Origin: Plantibacter sp. PA-3-X8
Lineage (GTDB): Bacteria; Actinomycetota; Actinomycetes; Actinomycetales; Microbacteriaceae
Length of the DNA: 64,000 nucleotides
Reading direction: 5' to 3'
Assembly: GCF_003856975.1 (NCBI RefSeq)
Contig: NZ_CP033107.1
Location: 496,001-560,000, forward strand
This document shows, in pieces, positions 26,139 to 34,703 of this stretch. Position numbers and translations under genes: made by a program. How positions within the stretch are numbered: position 1 is the first letter of the stretch; each line of letters starts with the position of its first letter. A model generated the notes under the pieces. That model worked only from the letters and a program-made list of their open reading frames with translations, was not told the DNA's origin and ran no database searches.

Positions 26139-26789
26139 CTACAGCTGCGCGGAGAGGCGGAAGATGTTCTCGACGGCCAGCTCGGCGGCGATCGCGTCGC
26201 CGGCCTCGACCGCCTCGCGGAGCGCCGGGTAGCCCTGCTCCTTGGCAGCCCAGTCGGTGTTCTCCTCGGTGCGCGTCGCGGAGGACCGGTAGGTGAGGCC
26301 GTCGATGATGTCCTTGGTCGCCGCGACGAGCGTGGCGTTCGGGCAGGCGGCGATGAACGCGTCGAAGAGCTCCCAGCTGAGTCGCCCGTGCTCGGCGATG
26401 TCGCGCTGCTCGACGACCACGATCACCTGGTTGATCGAGCGGACGAGCGCCTTCTTCTGCGTCGCGCCGAGGCCGGGGACGGTGACGCGGACGACACCGC
26501 CGAGCATCGCGCCCAGCGTCTGCATGACCTCGGTGCGCTGCGCCGGGTCGGGCAGGGCGACGCGGGTGTACCGCTGCGCGGCCATCTCGATGAGGCCGAC
26601 GCGGGCGAGGTCGTTGAGGGCCTCGCGGATCGGCGTGCGGGATATCCCGAGCCAGGACTGCAGTTCGCCGTCGTTGAGGTGCTCGCCGGGCTCGAGGGTG
26701 CCGTCGAAGATGGCCGTGCGGATGCGCTCGACGGCGACCTCGCGGAGTGAACGACGCTCGACGGGCGGGTTGGCTGAGGGCACGGGCAT
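26139..26789 (-). CDS. GntR-family regulator with divergent FCD-like domain
   Basis: Winged-helix N-terminus (about residues 12-80) with IRTAIFDGTLEPGEHLNDGE and the GntR recognition pattern LGISRTPIREALNDLARVGL. The C-terminal helical domain (about 85-215) is weakly FCD-like and lacks the clear metal-binding histidines of the canonical domain. 216 aa. AAGGAG lies nine bases before the ATG. Monocistronic; its target is not evident, though the adjacent amino-acid permease is a candidate. Confidence 0.85.
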   Translation of the reverse strand: MPVPSANPPVERRSLREVAVERIRTAIFDGTLEPGEHLNDGELQSWLGISRTPIREALNDLARVGLIEMAAQRYTRVALPDPAQRTEVMQTLGAMLGGVVRVTVPGLGATQKKALVRSINQVIVVVEQRDIAEHGRLSWELFDAFIAACPNATLVAATKDIIDGLTYRSSATRTEENTDWAAKEQGYPALREAVEAGDAIAAELAVENIFRLSAQL

Positions 26790-26931
26790 GCGGGATCTCC
26801 TTCGTCGGCGAATGCTATGCCATCAGCGTACCGAATATCAGCGGATCCACCCGGAGTTGACGGGAGATTCGACGACACCTGACGGGCGGGGTCTCCGCGC
26901 GGACATCGCCGGGACGCCCTCCCGCAGGCGG

Positions 26932-27534
26932 CTAGTCCTGAGGGATCAGCGGGACGATGTCGCGACTCGGCGGCACGACCTCGCCGCTCTTGCTGCCCCC
27001 GATGACCTTGCCCTCGGGGCGGTCGTAGACGAGGTCGAACTCGGTCTCATCGGTGCGGACCCAGGCGCCGATCCAGCCGGTCGCCGTCTCGCCGGCCGGT
27101 GTCGCCTGGAGGAGCGAGTAGCCGGCGGACGCCATCGGGGCCTTCAGCTCTTCGGGCGTTCCGAGGCCGAGCGTCACGTAGTCGAGGTTGACGGCGCGGG
27201 TGGTGACCGAGACCCGGTAGGGGAAGACGCTGCCGCCGTACTCGTCGCCGGCTTCGAGTCGAACCTGGACGAGCATCGGACGCAGGCCGTCGGTGGTGCC
27301 TGCGGGCGCCGGGAAGTCCTCGACGATCGCGAGGGCGGTCACCTTCGTGCCGTCGACGTCGTCGGTGAGCGTGTGCTCCTGGAGGGGCGTGCTCGGCGGC
27401 TGCGACACCGACGGCGTCGGCGAGGCGGAGGATCGATCCGCGTCCGACGAGGAGCCGGCGGAGCAACCGGTGAGGGCGATGGCAGCGACCGTGAGAGCCG
27501 CTGCCAGGGTCGTTCGACGAGAACTGATGCGCAT
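26932..27534 (-). CDS. Secreted lipoprotein of unknown function
   Basis: Lipoprotein signal with a hydrophobic core AAALTVAAIALTGC, modified cysteine at residue 24, then a Ser/Asp/Pro-rich linker to about residue 50. The mature domain (about 150 aa) is beta-rich and resembles Ig-like DUF4352-type lipoproteins in layout, but I do not recognise it. It ends at VPLIPQD. 200 aa, monocistronic, with a possible leaderless promoter. Confidence 0.75.
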   Translation of the reverse strand: MRISSRRTTLAAALTVAAIALTGCSAGSSSDADRSSASPTPSVSQPPSTPLQEHTLTDDVDGTKVTALAIVEDFPAPAGTTDGLRPMLVQVRLEAGDEYGGSVFPYRVSVTTRAVNLDYVTLGLGTPEELKAPMASAGYSLLQATPAGETATGWIGAWVRTDETEFDLVYDRPEGKVIGGSKSGEVVPPSRDIVPLIPQD

Positions 27535-27546
27535 GACTCAATTCTG
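27535..27546 (-). promoter_or_regulatory. Possible leaderless-type -10 box of the lipoprotein gene
   Basis: Minus-strand CAGAAT (27546-27541), six bases, then ATG at 27534. The first base departs from TAnnnT. Confidence 0.35.
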
Positions 27547-27668
27547 CCAGACGCGCCCTGGTGCGATTCGTCGCCGGATGGCCGGTCGCGGGTGACGCGG
27601 TCGCACGGAGCGGCTATGCGGCGTCTTGGTACCGCGGGGCCGGCGATGCGCACGTTCGCTCCAGCTCC

Positions 27669-28004
27669 TCAGACGGCGCCACCGAAGTAGACCTCGACCT
27701 CTCGGACGGTGCCGTCGACGACACGAGTCGCCTCCATATTGCGGTACGTCTTCCCGTGCACGACGTACTCGTAGCGGTGGAGGACGATGCCGTCGGTCTC
27801 GACGATCTGGAGCGTCGCGCCGGGGGTGTCGAAATGGTCGGCGCTCGGGAAGCAGCGTTCCAGCCAGATCATTCGGTCGATGTGGTCGTCCTGCGGGCTC
27901 GTGAAGACGAAGTCCGCGTGCATGAGCGCCTCGGCAGCAGCGCGATCCTGCTCGCGGAACGCACGCATGAACGCCAGAACCGTGTCGATCGCCGATGAAC
28001 GCAT
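27669..28004 (-). CDS. SnoaL/NTF2-like family protein
   Basis: 111-aa single-domain protein. The N-terminal helix TVLAFMRAFREQDRAAAEALM followed by HADFVFTSP and a C-terminal beta sheet (RYEYVVHGKTYRNME, REVEVYFG) is the cone-shaped NTF2/SnoaL fold. Many such proteins are isomerases, but the fold is also used for ligand binding, so no reaction can be assigned. The ATG at 28004 follows a TAGGAT -10 box by six bases. Confidence 0.8.
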   Translation of the reverse strand: MRSSAIDTVLAFMRAFREQDRAAAEALMHADFVFTSPQDDHIDRMIWLERCFPSADHFDTPGATLQIVETDGIVLHRYEYVVHGKTYRNMEATRVVDGTVREVEVYFGGAV

Positions 28005-28016
28005 GCGGTGATCCTA
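28005..28016 (-). promoter_or_regulatory. Leaderless-type -10 box of the SnoaL-like gene
   Basis: Minus-strand TAGGAT (28016-28011), six bases, then ATG at 28004. Confidence 0.6.
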
Positions 28017-28097
28017 CGCGCGGGCCTGGCGCTGCGGTCGGGGAAGGTGTCCGCGTGGGGCCCTTCCCGGACCGCACCTCGACGACTGCGGAGACTC

Positions 28098-28202
28098 GTT
28101 CCCTGAGCCTGTCGAAGGGCCCACGAGCAACCTCCCCCTCCGCACCTCGACCGGCTCGGCGACCGCGTCACGGCCGGTCCCTGAGCTTGTCGAAGGGCAC
28201 CC
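28098..28202. repeat. Interspersed repeats upstream of the DUF222/HNH gene
   Basis: Two near-consensus copies (TCCCTGAGCCTGTCGAAGGG at about 28099 and GTCCCTGAGCTTGTCGAAGGG at about 28177) flank a diverged CTCGACCGGCTCGGCGACCG copy. All have the orientation opposite to most intergenic copies elsewhere. Confidence 0.8.
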
Positions 28203-28292
28203 CGAGCAAGCATCAACTGTCGGATAAATACCCAGATCAGGGTCCGATTCGGTGCGCGTTCGAATGTCAGTGGTCCGTGTTTGGATGGATCC

Positions 28293-29783
28293 ATGACCAG
28301 CACCGCACCGAACCCGCTCGCCGCCGCCGCGGCCGGGTTCGATGCGGTCTGGCAGGGCGCGCTCGACGCGATCCGTCCGGGCTCGGGTGTCGCGGAGCAG
28401 CTCGAGAACATGAACGACGAGGCGATCCTCCGCGTCCTCGACGAGCTCGGTGCCGTGCAGCATGCGGTCGAGGTCCTCGCCGCCCGCGTCACCGGTGCAA
28501 TCGCGTTGCGCCCGTCGCCTTCCCGCCGCGACGGCACGCTCGTGCGCGCCGCTGGTTACGCGAACCCGGGTGTCATGGTGTCCGAGCGGTGGCGGGTGGC
28601 ACGCGCCCGCGGCGCGGCGATCGCGGAGGTCGGTGCTGCGATCACCCAGCCGCGCGGGCTGCTCGGCGAGTTGGAGGAGTGCCCGTTCCCGGCGGTCGCT
28701 GCCGCCCTCGAACCGGCCGCCAGTCCCGAGTCATCGAACACCGACGCAGTCCCGGATGACACCCGCCCGTCAAGCGATGGCGGCACACCCAGAGCACCCC
28801 TGAGCGTCGACGGTGCCGCGGTCATCGTCCGCGAGCTCCGCAACGCCGGCCGCATCTGCACCAAACCCGAACTCCAGGCGGCATCGGTCATCGCGGTCGA
28901 GCACGCCGCCCACGCGCCCCTGCACGACGTCACCCGCATCGCCAAACTCGTCCGCACCCGCCTCGACCAAGACGGCCGCGAACCCCGCGACGAACTCCTC
29001 CGCCGAGCAGAACGCTGCACCATCCACGAACTCCCCACCGGCATGACCCTCCTCCGCGCCGAACTCGCCCCAGAAAGCGCCGCCTTCATCCGCGCCGGCC
29101 TCGACGCCCTCATCGGCGCCACCCACCACAAACCCCACTTCACCCACCCCGACACGGCCGACCCCGCCCACCAACCCGACGGATCCGGTCACCCCATGCC
29201 CGACGGACCCACGCTCATCCCCACCGACCGGCGACGCGCCATCGCCCTCACCGAGACCTTCCGACACCTGGCCGGCTGCGGTCGCGCCGCCACCGAACTC
29301 ACCCCCGTCACCGTCATCATCCGCACCGACCATGACACCCTCGAAACCGGCCTCGGTGCTGCCACCATCGACGGCGTCGACGAACCCATCGGCCCCGGCG
29401 CCCTCCGCCGCCTCGCCGCCGACGCCAACCTCATCCCCATGGTGTTGAGCGGCCCCTCCCAGGTCCTCGACCTCGGCACCAGCACCCGCCTGTTCTCCCG
29501 CGGACAGAAACTCGCCCTCGCCGAACGCGACGGCGGCTGCGCCTGGACCGGCTGCACCCACCCACCCTCCTTCACCGAAGCCCACCACATCCGATGGTGG
29601 TCCCAAGGCGGACCCACCAACCTCGACAACGGCATACTCCTCTGCCCCTTCCACCACCACCGCATCCACGACGACCACTGGACCATCACCATCCAAAACG
29701 GCATCCCCTGGTTCATCCCACCCAGCCACATCGACCGCCACCAAACACCCATCCGAGGCGGACGCCTCCACCTCGCCGCCTGA
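28293..29783 (+). CDS. DUF222 domain HNH endonuclease (13E12-type)
   Basis: Actinobacterial multi-copy family with an N-terminal DUF222 helical domain (about residues 20-350) and a C-terminal HNH nuclease motif (about 415-465). CAWTGC and CPFHHHRIHD supply zinc cysteines, and EAHHIRWWSQGGPTNLDNG is the catalytic core. From about 28790 the codons shift to A-ending choices (AAA, CAA, GAA, CCA) compared with the first 170 codons, suggesting a mosaic origin. A TTG at 28281 is an alternative start; the ATG is used here. Interspersed-repeat arrays flank it on both sides. 496 aa. Confidence 0.88.
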   Translation: MTSTAPNPLAAAAAGFDAVWQGALDAIRPGSGVAEQLENMNDEAILRVLDELGAVQHAVEVLAARVTGAIALRPSPSRRDGTLVRAAGYANPGVMVSERWRVARARGAAIAEVGAAITQPRGLLGELEECPFPAVAAALEPAASPESSNTDAVPDDTRPSSDGGTPRAPLSVDGAAVIVRELRNAGRICTKPELQAASVIAVEHAAHAPLHDVTRIAKLVRTRLDQDGREPRDELLRRAERCTIHELPTGMTLLRAELAPESAAFIRAGLDALIGATHHKPHFTHPDTADPAHQPDGSGHPMPDGPTLIPTDRRRAIALTETFRHLAGCGRAATELTPVTVIIRTDHDTLETGLGAATIDGVDEPIGPGALRRLAADANLIPMVLSGPSQVLDLGTSTRLFSRGQKLALAERDGGCAWTGCTHPPSFTEAHHIRWWSQGGPTNLDNGILLCPFHHHRIHDDHWTITIQNGIPWFIPPSHIDRHQTPIRGGRLHLAA

Positions 29784-29815
29784 ACCCGGGGCACCCCTCT
29801 GCCTGCACACCGGCC

Positions 29816-30565
29816 TGCCCTCCGACAAGCTCAGGGACCGACACGAGAACCACCCTTCGACAAGCTCAGGGACCGAGACGCGAACCGCCCTGCCTCGGAC
29901 ACACTCAGCGACCGACGCCGTCCTCGACAACCCAGCCACCCCGGTCCCTGAGCCTGTCGAAGGGCCCACGAACAACCGTTGAACCTGCCCTTCGACAAGC
30001 TCAGGGACCAAGACGCGAACCACCCTGCCTCGGACACGCTCAGCGACCGAAACGGGAACCACCCTTCGACAAGCTCAGGGACCGAGTCGCGAACCGCCCT
30101 GCCTCGGACGCGCCCAGCGACCGACGCCGTCCTCGACAGCCCAGCCATCCCGCCCCCTGAGCCTGTCGAAGGGCCCACGAACAACCGTTGAACCTGCCCT
30201 TCGACAAGCTCAGGGACCAAGACGCGAACCACCCTGCCTCGGACACGCTCAGCGACCGAAACGGGAACCACCCTTCGACAAGCTCAGGGACCGAGTCGCG
30301 AACCGCCCTGCCTCGGACGCGCCCAGCGACCGACGCCGTCCTCGACAGCCCAGCCATCCCGCCCCCTGAGCCTGTCGAAGGGCCCACGAACAACCGTTGA
30401 ACCTGCCCTTCGACAAGCTCAGGGACCGAGACGGGAACCACCATGCCTCGTACACGCTCAGCGACCGACGCCGTCCTCGACAACCCAGCCACCCCGGTCC
30501 CTGAGCCTGTCGACGGACCCACGAGGAACCAACCCACCTGCCCTTCGACAAGCTCAGGGACCTGG
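29816..30565. repeat. Interspersed-repeat array with 209-bp tandem duplication
   Basis: About 750 bp made almost entirely of the CTTCGACAAGCTCAGGGACC element in both orientations, joined by CGGACACGCTCAGCGACCG-like links. Copies 29981-30189 and 30190-30398 appear identical base for base; a diverged partial copy follows from 30399, and a related diverged unit precedes at 29816. The 70-codon open frames here are by-products of the repeats. No gene is seen from 29784 to 30638. Confidence 0.9.
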
Positions 30566-30638
30566 GACACCGCCTCGAGGACCGTGGCTGCTGCCTCGGG
30601 TGCGGGGCGCCGGGCCGAGGAACGGGATCGAGCCCAGC

Positions 30639-31715
30639 TCAGGCGCTCGGCGCCGCCGTCGACTCCCGCACGATGAGCTGCGGCACCGAATGCGCCACGC
30701 CGACGGAGTCCGCATCGCTCAGCACCTCGAGCAGCGTCGACATGATCGTCCGCCCGAGCGCCGGGAAGTCCTGCCGCATCGTCGTCAGCGGCGGCGCGAA
30801 GTGCTCAGCCTCCGGGATGTCATCGAACCCGACGACGCTCACATCACCCGGCACCCGCAGGCCCCGCTCCGACAGCGCGTGGATCACCCCGAGCGCCATC
30901 TGGTCGTTCGCCGCGAACACGGCCGTGAACACCTCACCGAGCCGCTCGCCAGACCGCCCGTCGTCATCGTCTCCGACACCGAGGTCCGCCACGAGCTCCC
31001 GCCCGAGCCGGAACCCGCTCGCCGGCGTCCAGTCGCCCACCAACGGCTCCCGGGCGACGAGCCCGTGCTCGGACAGCGCGTCACGCCACCCCCGCACCCG
31101 CTCCAACGCGTCCACCGAATCCGCCGGACCCGCGAGATGGACGATACGGCGATGCCCCAACCCGACGAGGTGGTCGACGAGGATCCGCGCCCCCTGGTAC
31201 TGGTCGATGGAGACACGGTGGAACCCGTCCCGACGACTCGACTCGACCGCGACGAGCGGCACCCCGAGCTCGATCCCGCGCACCGCGTCGAGCGCCCCAC
31301 GATGCGCCGCGATGAGCACGATCGCCTCGACGTTCTGCCGCAGCAGCAACTCGACGGCCTGCCGCAGCGACGCCGGATCCGACTCCAGCATGCTCGCCAT
31401 GCTCACGGCATACCGGGCATCCCGTGCAGCCTCGTTGAAGCCGAGCGCCGTGCTCGACGGCCCGTAGTCCGGCCCACCGGTCGTGATCAGACCGATCGTG
31501 CGTGAACGGCGGGTGACGAGCGACCGTGCGGCCTGCGAGGGCGTGTACCGCAGTTGGGCGATCGCCTGCTCGACCCGTTGCCGCGTCGCGGGGCGCACGT
31601 TCGGCAGATCGTTGAGCACCCGCGAGACGGTCTGGTGTGAGACTCCGGCCAGACGCGCCACATCGAAGATCGTCGCGACCCGTGTCTTCTCGTCGTCGTT
31701 ACCCACCAGCCCCAC
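30639..31715 (-). CDS. LacI-family transcriptional regulator
   Basis: N-terminal LacI helix-turn-helix (TIFDVARLAGVSHQTVSRVL, about residues 15-34) and hinge, then a periplasmic-binding-like sensor (about 70-350) with IGLITTGGPDYGPS, FAANDQMALGVIHAL and VVGFDDIPEAEHFAPPLTT. 358 aa from the GTG at 31715; GTG at 31706 is an alternative. A TACGCT -10 box is near 31760. No sugar genes adjoin it: the repeat array lies downstream and an unrelated membrane protein is divergent, so its regulon is elsewhere. Confidence 0.92.
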   Translation of the reverse strand: MGLVGNDDEKTRVATIFDVARLAGVSHQTVSRVLNDLPNVRPATRQRVEQAIAQLRYTPSQAARSLVTRRSRTIGLITTGGPDYGPSSTALGFNEAARDARYAVSMASMLESDPASLRQAVELLLRQNVEAIVLIAAHRGALDAVRGIELGVPLVAVESSRRDGFHRVSIDQYQGARILVDHLVGLGHRRIVHLAGPADSVDALERVRGWRDALSEHGLVAREPLVGDWTPASGFRLGRELVADLGVGDDDDGRSGERLGEVFTAVFAANDQMALGVIHALSERGLRVPGDVSVVGFDDIPEAEHFAPPLTTMRQDFPALGRTIMSTLLEVLSDADSVGVAHSVPQLIVRESTAAPSA

Positions 31716-31948
31716 CGGCTCCCACCTGGCGACGTCCGCACGTCTCGCTGAGAGCAGCGTATCCGTCGATGCGCGGCGTGTTCGCGCTCTCAGCGCACCT
31801 CCAGCGGTTCGTCAGGTCCGCCGCGATGGGCACCGCTCCCCATCGCGGGTGGACAGCCGACCTCGGTACCGTGATGGACGAGCCGACGGTCGCGCGGGTG
31901 CCGCGTGATCAGCTGCGCGTCGCGACCGACACCCGAAGAGGAGCACAC

Positions 31949-32368
31949 ATGATCATCTGGACCCGTTGGGGCATCGTCGTCTTCCTGATCTTCGGGCTCT
32001 CCGTCGGCGCCGGCTTCCTCATCAAGGCGATCGTCTCGCCCGACGGCGGATCGGCGCAGTCCGGGGTGTTCGTCGGCATCGGATTCCTGCTCGGCGCCGT
32101 CGCGTGCTGGGCCTTCGGGAAGTTCGCGCTGGCGAAGCTTGATGCACCGCGGCCGGTCGTCGTGTGGCAGCAGCTCGCGCAGCCGTACGTCAACGAGCAC
32201 GGCATCACCGTGAAGCAGGAGGCCGTCCCCGTGCGCCACCCGCAGACCGGCGAGCAGCTCTACAGTCGCCCGAGCTCCACACTCTTCTTCATCCCCGTCC
32301 GCTTCTGGGCGTACGTGATCGCCGCACTGGGTGTCGTCACGATCGTCGTGAACGTGGTGCGCGGCTGA
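31949..32368 (+). CDS. Small membrane protein of unknown function
   Basis: 139 aa. Two N-terminal helices (WGIVVFLIFGLSVGAGFLI, about residues 6-24, and GVFVGIGFLLGAVACWAFG, about 39-57), a polar loop of about 45 residues, and a third helix FWAYVIAALGVVTIVVNVV. It ends a few bases before the convergent L36 gene. GAGGAG precedes the ATG at 31949. No known family is recognised. Confidence 0.7.
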   Translation: MIIWTRWGIVVFLIFGLSVGAGFLIKAIVSPDGGSAQSGVFVGIGFLLGAVACWAFGKFALAKLDAPRPVVVWQQLAQPYVNEHGITVKQEAVPVRHPQTGEQLYSRPSSTLFFIPVRFWAYVIAALGVVTIVVNVVRG

Positions 32369-32371
32369 CGC

Positions 32372-32494
32372 TCAGCCCTGGCGACCCTTCCACCGCGGGT
32401 TCTGCTTGTTGATGACGAACACCCGGCCACGGCGGCGGACGATCTGCGACCCCGGCTTGTCCTTGAGCGACTTGAGTGATGCGCGGACCTTCAT
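32372..32494 (-). CDS. rpmJ: 50S ribosomal protein L36, cysteine-free paralogue
   Basis: 40 aa, [20 protein letters not shown] at the start and [12 protein letters not shown] at the end. The zinc-ribbon cysteines of the standard 37-aa L36 are replaced, so this is the zinc-independent type B form that is induced when zinc is scarce. AGGAGG lies upstream of the ATG at 32494. A near-perfect Zur box at 32529-32549 controls this gene and the divergent COG0523-like gene. Confidence 0.92.
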   Translation of the reverse strand: MKVRASLKSLKDKPGSQIVRRRGRVFVINKQNPRWKGRQG

Positions 32495-32528
32495 GGCGAC
32501 CTCCTGGTGATCACGATGCGTGCTACCT

Positions 32529-32549
32529 TGTTGAGAACGATTCTCAACA
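32529..32549. promoter_or_regulatory. Zur-type operator between rpmJ and the COG0523-like gene
   Basis: TGTTGAGAA-CGA-TTCTCAACA is a perfect palindrome with 9-bp arms and matches the Fur/Zur-family layout (TGAnAA-x-TTnTCA core). TAGCAC elements on both sides (32525-32520 minus, 32560-32565 plus) could be the two -10 boxes. Confidence 0.8.
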
Positions 32550-32587
32550 GAACGCACTGTAGCACCCATCGACCAGGAGAACCCGCC

Positions 32588-33673
32588 GTGACCACGCCTC
32601 GCATCCCGCTGACCGTGACGCTCGTCCTCGGCACCTGTCCGCCGGAGCGTCGCACCGTCGCCCGACAGGTCGCCGGAAGGTCCGCGGCGCTCGTCACGAT
32701 CGAGCGGCAAGACGACGCCGAGAGTGCCCACCCTGACATCGACGACGCGATCGACGCCGTCGCGCGACACCCGCTCGCTCCCCGGCACCTCGTCCTCGAT
32801 TGCGGGAGCACGGTCCGCCCGGTCGACGCGGTCTCCGCCGTCCTCGGGCACCGCGACACGGCCGTCCTGGACGCCGTCGTGACCGTCGTCGACGCAGCCC
32901 ATCTCCTGCACGACCTCCAGGACGACGAGTACGTCACCCACGACGAGGACGGCGATACGGCGTACACCGCGCGGTCGATGATCACCGTGGAGCAGCTCGA
33001 GTACGCGGACACCATCGCCGTCGCCGGCCGACGTGGCGTCACTCACGAGCGGCTCGCGGTGCTCCTCGCGCTCCTCAGCCACCTCAACCCGACGGCACTG
33101 ACGCGGATGGTCGAGCCGGTCGCGGCCCGACCGCGCGCCACACCCGGCACTCCGGCGACCGCGAGCAACCGTGAGCCGCTCGCCCGCTACCGCGACTCCC
33201 CGTTCGAACTGGACCGCTTCAGCACGTCCCCCGGGTGGATCGCGACGCTGAACGGCGAGCACCGGCCGTGGGTGGATCACGAGCGCGTGACCACCCTGCG
33301 GTTCGACAGCCCCCGACCGATGCACCCGGAACGACTCCTCGCGTGCTTCGACGGACCGATCGAGGCGGGGCGGTTCGGCCAGGTCATCCGTACGGCGGGG
33401 TTCCTCGTCCTCGCGACGCGCGCCTCCCGCGTCGGCGTCCTCCAACACGTCGGCACGATGATCGATCTGGAACCCACGTCGTTCGAGACGAACGACCCCG
33501 GCGCACCGCTCGGTCAGGAGCTCGTCGTCACCGGGATCGACCTCGACGAGGTCGCCATCTCCGCTGCCCTGCACGCCTGCACCCTGACGGATGAGGAACT
33601 CCTCGCCGGGCCGGCGGCGTGGGCGCACTACCCGGACGCCTTCACGCCATGGAGCACCACCCACGAACACTGA
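32588..33673 (+). CDS. COG0523/CobW-like protein with degenerate GTPase domain
   Basis: 361 aa. The C-terminal half (about residues 205-345) has the CobW_C pattern: [45 protein letters not shown] and [19 protein letters not shown]. The N-terminal half keeps the fold order ([28 protein letters not shown]) but lacks a Walker A P-loop: the position reads [12 protein letters not shown]. The CxCC metal motif is also missing. COG0523 proteins are zinc-insertion GTPases, often Zur-controlled, as here. GTG at 32588 with AGGAG upstream. Confidence 0.82.
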   Translation: MTTPRIPLTVTLVLGTCPPERRTVARQVAGRSAALVTIERQDDAESAHPDIDDAIDAVARHPLAPRHLVLDCGSTVRPVDAVSAVLGHRDTAVLDAVVTVVDAAHLLHDLQDDEYVTHDEDGDTAYTARSMITVEQLEYADTIAVAGRRGVTHERLAVLLALLSHLNPTALTRMVEPVAARPRATPGTPATASNREPLARYRDSPFELDRFSTSPGWIATLNGEHRPWVDHERVTTLRFDSPRPMHPERLLACFDGPIEAGRFGQVIRTAGFLVLATRASRVGVLQHVGTMIDLEPTSFETNDPGAPLGQELVVTGIDLDEVAISAALHACTLTDEELLAGPAAWAHYPDAFTPWSTTHEH

Positions 33674-33739
33674 GCGGCCGGCCCGTCAACTGCCCGAAAC
33701 GGTTCGGATCCCGGTCGATGTCGTGCAGGTTTGGGCGGC

Positions 33740-34621
33740 TCAGTGGATCCGCGCGCTCACCCACTCCTCGCGGACGAACCGCACGAACTGCTCGACGGCC
33801 GGCGACACCGCCCGGGCACGGCTGGTGGCGACACCGATCACCCGGACCGCCTCGTCGTCGAGCGGGACGAGCACGACGCCCTCCATGCTCGTGGAATCGG
33901 GGAGGACCGCGATCCCGACCCCGGCGCGTACGAGACCACGGAGCGTCGACAGCTCGGACACCTCCATCGTCACGCGGGGCACGACGCCATGCCTCGCGAA
34001 GTACGCGTCCGCGATCTGCCGGAGCCCCGAGTCCGTCGTCATCGCGAGGAACTCCGTCTGCTCGAGGTCGGACGCAGCCAACGACGTCCGATCGGCGAGC
34101 GCATGCCCGACCGGCACGCCGAGCGCGAGCCGCTCGGAGGTGAGCGGACGCCACTCGATGTCCGGATCCCGCGGTTCCGGGCTGAGGAAGGCGACGTCGG
34201 CCGAGCCGGAGCGGAGCGCGTCCAGCACGCTGTCGGCCTTCCCGCCGTCGAGGACGAACCGGATGTCCGGCAGCAGCTGGCGGTACTCGCTCACGATGCG
34301 CGGAATGAGCCAGCCACCGAGGGACGAGACGTAGGCGATGGACACGAGTCCGGCCGAGGGGTCGCGGAGCTCGTCGATCCGCGACTGCGCATTGTCGAGC
34401 TCGGTCTGCGCCCGCAGCGCGTGCACGAGGAGGATCTCGCCGTAGCGGTTGAGTTCGAGCCGGCTGCGGTGGCGATCGAACAACTCGACCCCGGCGTCCG
34501 CCTCGAGCCGACCGATCGCCCGCGTGAGCGTCGACTGGGAGATACCGAGCGCCTCAGCGGCGTACGGGACGTGACCGTCTTCGGCGAGCGCCCGAAGGTA
34601 CGCGAGTTCGTCGATCCTCAT
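33740..34621 (-). CDS. LysR-family transcriptional regulator
   Basis: N-terminal LysR helix-turn-helix (LAYLRALAEDGHVPYAAEAL, SQSTLTRAIGRLEADAG, about residues 4-47) and a type-2 periplasmic-binding effector domain (about 85-290). 293 aa from the ATG at 34621. Divergent from the EamA transporter at 34704 with an 82-bp gap, the usual arrangement for LysR and its target. Confidence 0.9.
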   Translation of the reverse strand: MRIDELAYLRALAEDGHVPYAAEALGISQSTLTRAIGRLEADAGVELFDRHRSRLELNRYGEILLVHALRAQTELDNAQSRIDELRDPSAGLVSIAYVSSLGGWLIPRIVSEYRQLLPDIRFVLDGGKADSVLDALRSGSADVAFLSPEPRDPDIEWRPLTSERLALGVPVGHALADRTSLAASDLEQTEFLAMTTDSGLRQIADAYFARHGVVPRVTMEVSELSTLRGLVRAGVGIAVLPDSTSMEGVVLVPLDDEAVRVIGVATSRARAVSPAVEQFVRFVREEWVSARIH

Positions 34622-34691
34622 GCCCTCATGATGCCGCACGGGCGAGCCCGGCTGGGGCGGCACCTCGACAAGCTCGGTGACCGGGGCGCCC

Positions 34692-34703
34692 TAGCGTGGT
34701 GCA
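34692..34703 (+). promoter_or_regulatory. Leaderless-type -10 box of the EamA gene
   Basis: TAGCGT at 34692-34697, six bases, then GTG at 34704. Confidence 0.6.

Noticed and set aside
29979..30400. Two identical 70-codon open frames (PFDKLRDQDANHPASD type)
   Set aside because: They are the same 209-bp repeat unit read twice. No ribosome-binding site, and the text is the translated interspersed repeat.
29816..30565. Possible CRISPR array
   Set aside because: Repeat spacing is irregular, units appear in both orientations, there are no unique spacers of constant length, and no cas genes are nearby.
30639..31949. LacI regulator as controller of the adjacent membrane protein
   Set aside because: The divergent gene encodes no transporter or sugar enzyme, and no LacI-type operator (centre CG palindrome) was found in the gap.
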